Source of the DNA: Roseomonas sp.
Lineage (GTDB): Bacteria > Pseudomonadota > Alphaproteobacteria > Acetobacterales > Acetobacteraceae
DNA: 36,970 nucleotides
Assembly: GCA_020249825.1 (NCBI GenBank)
Contig: JADCEX010000101.1
Span: 1 to 36,970 of the forward strand
Direction of reading: 5' to 3'
Shown here: positions 9,619 through 18,308 of the stretch, piece after piece
How the letters are laid out: each line of letters begins with the position of its first letter
Numbering within the stretch: the first letter of the stretch is position 1
Made by a program: the position numbers and the translations under genes
Notes under the pieces: generated by a model
Databases searched by the model: none
What the model was told of the DNA's origin: nothing
The model's input: the letters and a program-made list of their open reading frames with translations, nothing else

Positions 9619-10044
9619 ATGGCGTTACGTGGAATTGGCTCTTTCCTCCCTATGGCGGCATGTGCGGTAGCATTAGGCACGGCGCCGATGGCTTCGGCGC
9701 AGACGAATGCCATCACAGGCGAGACCTTCACCGCCGGCACAACGGGCGCCTTGGCAAGGCTTTGCGGTGCGACGGCGCAGGAACCGGCTTATGCGGCGGC
9801 GGTGCATTTCTGTCATGGCCTGCTGGTCGGGGCAGGGCAGACAAGCGACATGATGCATAAGCGCCAAGGCACGCGGCCTGGCTTCTGCCTGCCCACGCCA
9901 TCGCCAACTTTGGATCAGGTGGCGGCGAGTTTCGTGGCTTGGGCGGCGGCCAATCCGCAGCTTCAAGGCATGCGCGCAGCCGATGGGCTGACACGATTTG
10001 CCGCTGCGCAATACCCCTGTGCCACGCGTTCGGCGCGGCGCTGA
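9619..10044 (+). CDS. Secreted protein with Rap1a/Tai-like domain
   Basis: Signal peptide ending ASAQ; conserved pattern C...YAAAVHFCHGLLVGAGQ...FCLP...TLDQVAASFVAWAAANPQ...AADGLTRFAAAQYPC; SD AGGAGG at 9608-9613. Confidence 0.65.
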   Translation: MALRGIGSFLPMAACAVALGTAPMASAQTNAITGETFTAGTTGALARLCGATAQEPAYAAAVHFCHGLLVGAGQTSDMMHKRQGTRPGFCLPTPSPTLDQVAASFVAWAAANPQLQGMRAADGLTRFAAAQYPCATRSARR

Positions 10045-10082
10045 TACAAAATTGATTGTTGGCAATGGCCAAGGAGATTCCC

Positions 10083-10358
10083 ATGGCGCGCAAATGGACA
10101 ATAGGCTTTGCATCTTTGGCGCTGCTGGCAGCGACGGGCTGCGCGGATATGAGCGATAAGCAGCGCAGCACGGCAATTGGGGCTGGCGCTGGCGCGCTTG
10201 GGGGGGCTGCTATTGGCTCCTTTTCCGGCAATGCAGGCTGGGGCGCGCTGATTGGTGCTGGCGTCGGTGCCGCTGGCGGCTTGGCGGTTGGCCAATCGCG
10301 CGAGAATGAACGGCGTGCCTATCAGCGCGGTGTTGAAACGGGGCGCGGCCAGCGCTGA
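10083..10358 (+). CDS. Glycine-zipper small lipoprotein
   Basis: Lipobox LLAATGC, then AIGAGAGALGGAAIGSFSGNAGWGALIGAGVGAAGGLAVG; SD AAGGAGA upstream of ATG 10083. Confidence 0.75.
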   Translation: MARKWTIGFASLALLAATGCADMSDKQRSTAIGAGAGALGGAAIGSFSGNAGWGALIGAGVGAAGGLAVGQSRENERRAYQRGVETGRGQR

Positions 10359-10541
10359 GGCTTTGCGGGAAACTGCACGACGATTGGGGTGGTGAGGGCA
10401 GCCCGCATTGCCGCTTGGTCTGGGCGCTCGGTTCGTATCGCTTGATGTCATTTCAGCGGTTATGGTAATTTGTACGTGTTGTTTGTCGTGCGGCCCTTCA
10501 AGCCGACGGTAGAGGATAGGATCTGGCAGCAAGGGTTAACC

Positions 10542-10847
10542 ATGTTCTCTCAGCGGAAAATAGGCTTTGCGCTGGCAACCGTTTTGATGCTGGCAGGCTG
10601 CGCTGATCGGGCCGATCCCCTGCAGGCATCGGAGCCCTTCACACGGCCCTGTCTTGGCAATGAAAGGACTGAACGGAGTTGCTATCAGAATCGGGCCTTG
10701 GACGACAGCTTTCGTTTTGCAGGCACGGGGCTTCTTGCATTTCCTATCGCCCTTCTTGTTGCAGGCTACAACGCCGTAGACGCACCAAACCAAGCCAATC
10801 GCGCAGCGGCGCGGCGCGTTCTTCTCGAAGACCAGCGCCCGCGCTGA
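10542..10847 (+). CDS. Small putative lipoprotein, unknown function
   Basis: MFSQRKIGFALATVLMLAGCADRAD signal peptide with lipobox; no recognised domain. Confidence 0.6.
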   Translation: MFSQRKIGFALATVLMLAGCADRADPLQASEPFTRPCLGNERTERSCYQNRALDDSFRFAGTGLLAFPIALLVAGYNAVDAPNQANRAAARRVLLEDQRPR

Positions 10848-10855
10848 GGTGATTT

Positions 10856-10883
10856 GGCCGCCTCTTTAATCAGGCGGCCCTTT
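10856..10883 (+). terminator. Rho-independent-like hairpin after the small lipoprotein
   Basis: Perfect 8-bp stem GGCCGCCT-ctttaatc-AGGCGGCC followed by CTTT, between convergent genes. Confidence 0.55.
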
Positions 10884-10893
10884 ACCCGCTGCG

Positions 10894-12090
10894 CTACTTC
10901 GGCAGCGTTGCCAAACCCTGCGTCAGATCAGCGATCAGATCGCTCACATCCTCAAGCCCGATATGAATGCGCACGGTAAACCCACCCAAATCCGGGCTGG
11001 TGGCGGTGCGGGTGATGAAGCCGGTGGTGGGCAAGGCCAGGCTTTCAAACCCACCCCATGAAGCACCAATCCCGAAAAGCTTGAGGCTATCAATGAAGTT
11101 GAAGATATCCGCTTCCGTATAGCGCGGCTCGAATACCACGCCGAATAGGCTGCACGCCCCGGTAAAGTCACGCTTCCACAACGCATGTTGTGGGTGCGAT
11201 GGTAGGGCAGGGTGCAGTACACTCAGCACCTCCGGTCGGTTTTCAAACCAGCGCGCCACCTCAAGCCCGCTTTGTTCCTGCTGCTTCAGGCGAATGGGCA
11301 TGGTGCGCGCACCACGCAGCGCCAGCCAGCAATCATCCGGCGCGGCAAAATGCCCCATCTGGGATGCCGCGCCGCGCACAATCTCATAATCCTTTTCGCT
11401 ATTCACGGTAATGGAACCAAGCAGCACATCTGAATGCCCGCCGACATATTTTGTGAGTGCCTGGATGGAGACATCCACGCCATGCTGGAAGGGCATGAAG
11501 TGGTGAATGCCCCAGGTGTTATCCATCATCACCACGCAGCCCGCCGCATGCGCCGCGCGCGCAATGGCTGGCACATCCTGCACTTCAAAGGTGTGGCTGC
11601 CGGGGCTTTCGGTATAGACCACGTTGGTATTGGGGCGGATCAGGGCGCAGATGCCGGCCTCATCAATCAGTGGATCGTAATAGGTGGTCTCCACCCCCCA
11701 TTCCTTCAGCAGCCCATTGCAAACATTGCGCGCGGGGCCATAGGCGGAATCGGGCATCAGGCAATGATCACCGGTCTTCAGATAGGCCATCAGCGGCACA
11801 GTCACCGCCGCCAACCCCGTGCCCACCAGCACGCAGCGCGTACCGCCTTCAATTTCCGCTACCACATCTTCCAGGGCATATTGCGTGGGACCGCCGGCAG
11901 TGCCGTAGGTCATCACGCGGTTCCATTTGTCCTTCTGGAAGGTGCGGCGCGATTCGGAATTCGGGTGCAGCACGGTGGACCCGCGATGCACGCCGGGATT
12001 GACGAAGCCATGCACACGCGTTCCCGCGCGCCCGGCATGAGACATGCGCGTGGCGAAGCCTTGCCCGTGTTTGGCGTTGTTGTCGGCCAT
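10894..12090 (-). CDS. metC: Cystathionine beta-lyase (trans-sulfuration PLP enzyme)
   Basis: Cys/Met metabolism PLP-enzyme motifs: DNTWGIHHFMPFQHGVDVSIQALTKYVGGHSDVLLG (PLP lysine). Start at MADNNAK (12090). Confidence 0.92.
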   Translation of the reverse strand: MADNNAKHGQGFATRMSHAGRAGTRVHGFVNPGVHRGSTVLHPNSESRRTFQKDKWNRVMTYGTAGGPTQYALEDVVAEIEGGTRCVLVGTGLAAVTVPLMAYLKTGDHCLMPDSAYGPARNVCNGLLKEWGVETTYYDPLIDEAGICALIRPNTNVVYTESPGSHTFEVQDVPAIARAAHAAGCVVMMDNTWGIHHFMPFQHGVDVSIQALTKYVGGHSDVLLGSITVNSEKDYEIVRGAASQMGHFAAPDDCWLALRGARTMPIRLKQQEQSGLEVARWFENRPEVLSVLHPALPSHPQHALWKRDFTGACSLFGVVFEPRYTEADIFNFIDSLKLFGIGASWGGFESLALPTTGFITRTATSPDLGGFTVRIHIGLEDVSDLIADLTQGLATLPK

Positions 12091-12091
12091 A

Positions 12092-12934
12092 TCAGCTACT
12101 CTTTTCCTTGTGGGTTTCGGGCCTGCCGGCCCATTCGGTCCAGGAACCATCATAAATCGCAGCATCACCAAGCCCGGCCTGTTTCAGCCCAAGCGCAAGG
12201 ATGCAGGCAGTAACGCCCGTGCCGCAGCTGGTGACGATGGGTTTGGTGCCATCCGCCCCGGCAGCGGCGAAACGCGCGCGTAGTGCTGCCGCATCCTTCA
12301 TGGTGAAATCGGCATTGAGCAATTCATTGAAGGGCACGCTTTTCGTCCCCGGCATATGGCCAGAAGGCAGGCCCGGGCGCGGTTCCGGCGCGGTGCCATC
12401 AAAACGGCCCTTGGCGCGCGCATCCAGAATCAGCGCGCCGCCATGCGCGATGATGCGCTTCACATCGCCGATGCCCTTCACCAGATCGGCGCGGAAATCC
12501 GGCGTGTAGCTGCTGGGCGCGGCGGGCTTCGCATCGCCGCTTTCCGTCGCGCGCCCTTCCGCCAACCATTTCGGCAAACCACCATCCAGCACCGCCGCCT
12601 TTTCGTGGCCAAACAGCTTCATCAACCACCAGCCGCGCGCCGAGGATTGCAGCCCTTTCTGATCATAAAAGATCACGCGCGTGGCATTGCTGATGCCCAT
12701 TTCCCCCATCAGCCGCGCGAAGCGTCCCGCCGTTGGCGCCATATGGGGCAAATTCGTGTCGGGATCGGCCACCACATCAATATCGAAAAAACGCGCGCCA
12801 GGAATATGCGCTTCGCGATACTTGGTCAGGCCGTCAAAGGGCTCATTCGGCAGGTATTTGGTGGCGTCGAATATCATCAGATCAGGCGCGCCAAGTGCCT
12901 CGGCCAGCCATTCGGTTGAAACCAGATCATGCAT
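12092..12934 (-). CDS. sseA: 3-mercaptopyruvate sulfurtransferase
   Basis: Two rhodanese domains; active-site loop CGTGVTA typical of MST. Confidence 0.92.
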   Translation of the reverse strand: MHDLVSTEWLAEALGAPDLMIFDATKYLPNEPFDGLTKYREAHIPGARFFDIDVVADPDTNLPHMAPTAGRFARLMGEMGISNATRVIFYDQKGLQSSARGWWLMKLFGHEKAAVLDGGLPKWLAEGRATESGDAKPAAPSSYTPDFRADLVKGIGDVKRIIAHGGALILDARAKGRFDGTAPEPRPGLPSGHMPGTKSVPFNELLNADFTMKDAAALRARFAAAGADGTKPIVTSCGTGVTACILALGLKQAGLGDAAIYDGSWTEWAGRPETHKEKSS

Positions 12935-12937
12935 GGA

Positions 12938-13657
12938 TCAATCCTCCATCAGCACCAGGGAAACGCGGCGATTCTGCCTGCCCTTGTTTTCGATTTTCGT
13001 GACTTCCACACGCCCGATCTCGCCAGTATGGCGCACATGCGTCCCGCCGCAGGGTTGCAGATCAATCGGCGCATCAGCGCTGCCAATACGCACCAGGCGA
13101 ATGCGCCCGGCGCCGCGTGGCGGCTGCACGGAAAGCGTGCGCACCAGGCTGGGATTGGCATCAAGCTCAGCCTCGGTGATCCATTCCTGCGAGATGGAAT
13201 GATTGGCGGCGATTAGCGCATTCAAGCCTTCGGTCAGGCTTTCCTTGCTGGGCGGTTCCGGCAGATCGAAATCAAGGCGGGATTTCTCAAGCCCGATCTG
13301 CCCGCCGGTGACACCCGCGCCGGGGATCAGGCTGCACAGCAAATGCAGTGTGGTGTGCATGCGCATCAGGCGAAGGCGGCGCGGCCAATCAAGCGCGAGC
13401 GTGACCGTCGCACCCACTTCCGGCAAGGCCGCGCCGGCTTCTGGGACATGCAGCACGGTATCTTCGGGCCCCTTGGTGGTATTGGCTATCCGCGCCTCGC
13501 CGCCCGGCCAACGGAGAACGCCGGTATCGCCAGGCTGACCGCCGGCCTGGGCATAAAAATTCGTCCGGTCCGTGATGATCGCCTCGGCCGAGGCAGCCAG
13601 CACCTTGGCGGCGATCTCTGCAGCATAGGCATCTTCGCGAAAGATCAAATCAGTCAT
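12938..13657 (-). CDS. Alanyl-tRNA editing protein (AlaX family)
   Basis: NFYAQAGGQPGDTG, HTTLHLL (HxxxH) and CGGTHVRHTGEIG motifs; start MTDLIFRED at 13657. Confidence 0.93.
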   Translation of the reverse strand: MTDLIFREDAYAAEIAAKVLAASAEAIITDRTNFYAQAGGQPGDTGVLRWPGGEARIANTTKGPEDTVLHVPEAGAALPEVGATVTLALDWPRRLRLMRMHTTLHLLCSLIPGAGVTGGQIGLEKSRLDFDLPEPPSKESLTEGLNALIAANHSISQEWITEAELDANPSLVRTLSVQPPRGAGRIRLVRIGSADAPIDLQPCGGTHVRHTGEIGRVEVTKIENKGRQNRRVSLVLMED

Positions 13658-13762
13658 GCGTTTCCTGGGCGTTACCTGGGCGCTTAGGCTAGGCCAGAAA
13701 GCGGCGAAACAAAACCTCTGCCCCTTGGGCGGGTTTCGGGTTAGGTTTGCGCCGCCAGTCGC

Positions 13763-14680
13763 ATGAACCAAAACGATTCCCCTGCCCAAGATCCCGCCCG
13801 GACCCGGCGTGCGCGCCGCCGTGGCGTCATTCTGGTGGTTCTGGCTGCGGCAAGCTTTTCCATCTCGGCGGCTTTCGCCAAGACGATTGGCACGGGCATT
13901 CCGGTTGCTGAGGTGATTTTCTTCCGCAATTTCTTTGCGCTGATCCCGCTTTTGCCCGTGATCATCAGCGCGGGAGGCCTGGCGGGGCTGCGCATGCGCA
14001 ACCCGGGCAGCCATGTGCTGCGCATGATTTTCGGCATGGTTGGGATGGTCGGGTCCTTTTACGGCTATGTCCATCTGCCACTGGTGACGGTAACGGCGCT
14101 TGGCTTCACCATGCCGCTATTCTTGACTCTCTTGGCCACGCCGATTCTGGGTGAAAAGGTTGGCTGGCGCCGCTGGCTTGCGGTGCTGGTCGGGTTTTGT
14201 GGCGTGCTGCTGATGGTGCGGCCCGAACAGGGCACCACGGATACGCAATGGCTTGCGCTGGCGCTATGCCTTTTGGGCGCCCTGGCCTGGGCGCTTGCCA
14301 TGATCACCATTCGCAAAATGGGTGAGGCCGGCGAAAGCGGCGTTGCCATTGTATTCTGGTTCGCGTTTTTCTCTGCCGTGCTGGCGGGGATTGCGATGAT
14401 CCCCGTTTGGGTCTGGCCAAGCCCGACGCAATGGGCACTGCTGGCCGGCATTGGCCTGGTTTCCGCGATTGCGCAAATCATGATGACGGATGCCTATCGC
14501 AAGGGAGAGGCTTCGTTGCTGGCGCCCTTTGAATATTCAGCGATCATCTGGACCACGGCGCTTGGTGCGCTGATTTGGGCGGAAATGCCGGATGCCTGGG
14601 ATTTCCTCGGCATCCTGATCCTGGTCGGCGCAGGGCTTTACATCTGGTATCGCGAAATGAAGCTTGGGGTGAAGCGGTGA
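13763..14680 (+). CDS. DMT family transporter (EamA)
   Basis: About ten predicted hydrophobic segments; EamA-type repeats (PLFLTLLATPILGEKVGWRRWLAVLVGFCGVLLMVRP). Confidence 0.88.
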   Translation: MNQNDSPAQDPARTRRARRRGVILVVLAAASFSISAAFAKTIGTGIPVAEVIFFRNFFALIPLLPVIISAGGLAGLRMRNPGSHVLRMIFGMVGMVGSFYGYVHLPLVTVTALGFTMPLFLTLLATPILGEKVGWRRWLAVLVGFCGVLLMVRPEQGTTDTQWLALALCLLGALAWALAMITIRKMGEAGESGVAIVFWFAFFSAVLAGIAMIPVWVWPSPTQWALLAGIGLVSAIAQIMMTDAYRKGEASLLAPFEYSAIIWTTALGALIWAEMPDAWDFLGILILVGAGLYIWYREMKLGVKR

Positions 14681-14682
14681 AC

Positions 14683-14732
14683 GCTTGAGTATTTTCAAGC
14701 CAAGTGGAAACACTTGGCGACTCGGAAAATAC
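14683..14732. repeat. Compound nested palindromic element between convergent genes
   Basis: GCCAAGTG-gaaa-CACTTGGC (14699-14718) enclosed by GTATTTTC (14689-14696)/GAAAATAC (14725-14732), with overlapping GCTTGA/TCAAGC (14683-14688/14695-14700). Confidence 0.7.
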
Positions 14733-14739
14733 GATCAAA

Positions 14740-15684
14740 CTAGTTTCCCCAATGTGCCCGCAGGCTGGCAGCGGCATGTTGCAGCACCAGATCGGATTTT
14801 GGTATCACGCGCCCCATGGTCAGGCAGGCATGGATCTGATCCGCGACATGCAGATGCGTGACATTCACCCCTTCCTCATCCAGGCGCTTGGCATAGGCAA
14901 TGCCCTCATCCACCAGCGGGTCAATGCCGGCGGTCATCAGGAAGGCAGGTGGCAGACCAGCGAGTGAGGGCGCGCGCAAGGGTGAGGCGCGCCAATCAAT
15001 GCCCTTTTCATGCGGGCCGAGATAATGCGCGATGAACCACTTCATCACATCGCGCGTCAGCACCAGGCCTTCGGTAAAGCGATCATAGGATGGCGGATTG
15101 CCGGCCATATCAGTCACTGGATAGAATAAAACCTGAAAATCCGGCATCGGCACATCGCCATGCAGGGCCATCACCGAAAGCACCGCAGCAAGATTGCCGC
15201 CCGCACTATCGCCGCCCACCGCGATACGGGTGCGGTCAATGCCAAGCCGCTTGGCCTGGCGGCAGATATAGCGATAGGCCGCGGCGGAATCCTCGACCGC
15301 TGCGGGGTAACGATGTTCCGGGGCAAGACGATAATCAATAGCAATGACGCAGGCGCCAGAGAGATTGGCAAGGCGCCGACAGACCTGATCATGGCTGTCC
15401 AGATCACCAATCACCCAGCCGCCGCCATGCATATAGACCAGGCAGGGCAGGGCGGCATCGGGGTCTGTGCCGATGCCGCGGTAGCGCCGCAAGCGTATTT
15501 TGCCGGCTGGCCCGGGGCATTTCAGGTCTTGAACTAAAGCGACCTCAGGCGGGTCTGGCTGCATCACGCGGCGGGACGCGGCGGAAACCTCCCGCGCTTC
15601 CGCCGGGGTCAGGGTATTGAAAGCCGGGCGCTTGGCTTCCTTGATCAGATTGAGGACATGTTGTGCGCCTGCATCGAGTGTCAT
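14740..15684 (-). CDS. Alpha/beta hydrolase, hormone-sensitive-lipase family
   Basis: YMHGGGWVIGD oxyanion motif, GGDSAGGNLAA nucleophile elbow. Confidence 0.9.
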   Translation of the reverse strand: MTLDAGAQHVLNLIKEAKRPAFNTLTPAEAREVSAASRRVMQPDPPEVALVQDLKCPGPAGKIRLRRYRGIGTDPDAALPCLVYMHGGGWVIGDLDSHDQVCRRLANLSGACVIAIDYRLAPEHRYPAAVEDSAAAYRYICRQAKRLGIDRTRIAVGGDSAGGNLAAVLSVMALHGDVPMPDFQVLFYPVTDMAGNPPSYDRFTEGLVLTRDVMKWFIAHYLGPHEKGIDWRASPLRAPSLAGLPPAFLMTAGIDPLVDEGIAYAKRLDEEGVNVTHLHVADQIHACLTMGRVIPKSDLVLQHAAASLRAHWGN

Positions 15685-15696
15685 CTGCCTTCCCCC

Positions 15697-17322
15697 TTAT
15701 TCCGCTGCGGCTGCCGGGCGTTTTGCGCCATCAAAATGAAAGCCTCGATAACCTTCTGTCGCGATTTCATCGCAAAGCGTGCGGTAGTTTCCAACGCCCC
15801 CGACATAGGGCATGAACAGCCTGGGCTTGCCGGGTACATTTGCGCCCATATACCAGGATGCGGCGCGCGGATAGAGCGTGCGGTGCGCGACCTTGTTCAC
15901 TTCTTGCACCCATTCATCTTCAGCGGCGCGATCCGCTTCAATGGTGGCTTGGCCCTTGGCCTGCATCTGCGCGAGGCAATCCATGATCCAATCCACATGT
16001 TGTTCGATGGATACGATCATATTGCTGAGGACGGAGGGGCTGCCAGGGCCTGTGATCATGAACATATTCGGAAAACCTGCCGTCATGATGCCAAGCAGGG
16101 TGCGCGGCCCGGCTTCCCATTTGGCATTGAGACTTTCACCCGCGCGGCCCTTGATATCCACACCAAGCAGCGCGCCCGTCATGGCATCAAAGCCTGTTGC
16201 GAAAACGATATCATCGAATTCATGCGCGACCCCGCCGGCTGCAATGCCGGTTGCGGTAATGCGCGTGATCGGCGCTTCGTTGATGTCAATTAGCGTAACA
16301 TTGGGGCGGTTATAGGTCTCGTAATAATGCGTATCCACGCAAATGCGCTTGGTGCCGATCGGGTGATTGCGTGGGCAGAGTTTATCGGCTGTCGCGGGGT
16401 CTTTCACGGTTTCGCGAATCTTGCTGCGCACGAATTCCGCTGCCGTGTCATTGGCGGCCTGATCCAGCAGCAGGTCGCGGAAGGACCCCATGAAGGCCGT
16501 GCCGCCGGCGGCCCAGCGCTTTTCATACTCGGCTTTCCGTTCCTCGGCGCTTACTGACATCGCAGGCGTATCGCTCAGGCCGTAAAGGATGCCGGTGCGC
16601 ATCATGCGCGCCTTTTGCCGGAGATTGGCGTAATCGCCCTTCCAGCTTTGCTCATATTCATCATCCATCGGGCGATTGCGCGATGGGATGCTGAAATTGG
16701 GTGTGCGCTGAAACACCGTGAGATGCGCGGCTTCTTCAGCGATCACGGGGATGGATTGAATGGCGGAAGACCCGGTGCCGATCACGGCCACCCTGCGGCC
16801 GGTGAAATCCACCTTATGATGCGGCCAATAGCCGGTATGGAACTGCCTTCCCTTGAAATCGGTAATGCCCGGAATGTCAGGCAGCCGGGCGGCAGAAAGG
16901 CAGCCTGTCGCCATGAAGAAATAGCGCGCGGTAAGCTTTTCCCCGCGATTGGTGGCAATGCGCCAAAGCCCGGCAGCTTCATCCCAGGCGGCATCGGTCA
17001 CGCGGGTTTCAAAGCGAATATCACGGCGCAGATCGAAGCGTTCCGCGACATGGCGCGCATAGGCCAGGATTTCCGGTTGCGCGGCAAAGCGTTCAGACCA
17101 CCGCCATTCCTGCTGCAATTCCTCAGAAAATGCAAAGGAATACTGCATGCTTTCCACATCGCAGCGGGCACCTGGGTAGCGGTTCCAATACCAGGTGCCG
17201 CCCACATCATCCGCTGCTTCCAGGCAGATGGCCGGGATGCCAAGCCCGCGCAGGCGATGCAGCAGATAGAGTCCGGCAAAGCCCGCGCCCACAATGACAG
17301 CGCCATGATATTCCTGTGCCAT
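15697..17322 (-). CDS. Flavin-containing / Baeyer-Villiger-type monooxygenase
   Basis: GAGFAGLYLLHRLR, GGTWYWNRYPGARCDVES, BVMO fingerprint FKGRQFHTGYWP, second Rossmann GTGSSA. Confidence 0.9.
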   Translation of the reverse strand: MAQEYHGAVIVGAGFAGLYLLHRLRGLGIPAICLEAADDVGGTWYWNRYPGARCDVESMQYSFAFSEELQQEWRWSERFAAQPEILAYARHVAERFDLRRDIRFETRVTDAAWDEAAGLWRIATNRGEKLTARYFFMATGCLSAARLPDIPGITDFKGRQFHTGYWPHHKVDFTGRRVAVIGTGSSAIQSIPVIAEEAAHLTVFQRTPNFSIPSRNRPMDDEYEQSWKGDYANLRQKARMMRTGILYGLSDTPAMSVSAEERKAEYEKRWAAGGTAFMGSFRDLLLDQAANDTAAEFVRSKIRETVKDPATADKLCPRNHPIGTKRICVDTHYYETYNRPNVTLIDINEAPITRITATGIAAGGVAHEFDDIVFATGFDAMTGALLGVDIKGRAGESLNAKWEAGPRTLLGIMTAGFPNMFMITGPGSPSVLSNMIVSIEQHVDWIMDCLAQMQAKGQATIEADRAAEDEWVQEVNKVAHRTLYPRAASWYMGANVPGKPRLFMPYVGGVGNYRTLCDEIATEGYRGFHFDGAKRPAAAAE

Positions 17323-17376
17323 GTTCTTCCTCCAAGGCGTGACTTCCAGGGGCCAGCGGAAAGCCTTCCGCCGGGA

Positions 17377-17405
17377 CTGTCAACGCCCGGAAGTCGCGCT
17401 ATGCT
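17377..17405 (+). promoter_or_regulatory. Candidate sigma70-like promoter for the MBL-Bug-ECH operon
   Basis: CTGTCA (17377-17382), 17-bp spacer, TATGCT (17400-17405), 28 bp upstream of ATG 17433. Confidence 0.4.
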
Positions 17406-17432
17406 ACCCGAAATGCGTAAAGGGGAAAGTCC

Positions 17433-18305
17433 ATGGATAAAGGTTTTCAGCTTGGAGAGCTCACGATTCAACGGGTTGTTGAGGAAGAAAGACCTATCTT
17501 TGATCCGCTGACCTTCTTCCCGAACCTGACGCCGGAGTTGCTGGCCGAAAACCGGGAATGGCTGCAACCCAAGGCGCTGGACCCCGAGACGGGCAAGCTT
17601 GTGCTTTGCATCCAATCCTGGGTGGTGCGGACGCCGCATCATAACATCCTGATTGATACCTGCGTCGGCAATGACAAGAACCGCCCGACGCATCCCTTCT
17701 GGCACCAGATGAAGAGCGAAGCCTATATGCGCAACCTGGCCGCGCTTGGGCTTGGCGTTGGCGATATTGATTTTGTCATGTGTACGCATTTGCACGTGGA
17801 TCATGTCGGCTGGAATACGCGGCTTGAAAATGGCCGCTGGGTGCCAAGCTTCCCCAAGGCGCGCTATCTGTTCGCGAAAGAAGAATATGCCCATTGGGAA
17901 AGGGAACATGCGAAGGCGCCTTCGCCGGTCTTCGCTGATAGCGTGCTGCCCGTGGTGGAAGCGGGGCGCGTTGATTTCGTCGCCAATGACTATCAGATGA
18001 ATGATCTGGTGAAGCTGGAATCAACGCCCGGCCATACACCAGACCATGTGGCTGTGCGGCTTGGCCGGAAGGGTGCCGATGCCCTGGCGACGGGGGATTT
18101 GATCCATTCGCCGCTGCAAGCGCGCTATCCGGAAATTTCCATGCGCGCCGATGTTGATCCCGTGCAGGCGGCGGCAACCAGGCGTCGCGTGCTGGAATGC
18201 GCCTGCGATACCTCCACCATTCTCTGCTTCGGCCATTTCCCGTCCCCATCGCGCGGGCTGATCAAGCGCTGGGGCAATGGTTTTCGCGCTGAAGCGGTGG
18301 ACTGA
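17433..18305 (+). CDS. MBL-fold metallo-hydrolase
   Basis: CTHLHVDHVGW (HxHxDH), TPGHTPDHVAV, GDLIHSPLQ motifs. Confidence 0.9.
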   Translation: MDKGFQLGELTIQRVVEEERPIFDPLTFFPNLTPELLAENREWLQPKALDPETGKLVLCIQSWVVRTPHHNILIDTCVGNDKNRPTHPFWHQMKSEAYMRNLAALGLGVGDIDFVMCTHLHVDHVGWNTRLENGRWVPSFPKARYLFAKEEYAHWEREHAKAPSPVFADSVLPVVEAGRVDFVANDYQMNDLVKLESTPGHTPDHVAVRLGRKGADALATGDLIHSPLQARYPEISMRADVDPVQAAATRRRVLECACDTSTILCFGHFPSPSRGLIKRWGNGFRAEAVD

Positions 18306-18308
18306 GCC

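Noticed and set aside
9619-10044. T6SS immunity function for the Rap1a/Tai-like protein
   Set aside because: No effector or secretion genes nearby; the domain also occurs in general secreted proteins.
13658-14074. N-terminal extension of AlaX to 378 aa
   Set aside because: The extension overlaps the divergent DMT gene and lacks similarity; AlaX begins MTDLIFRED at 13657.
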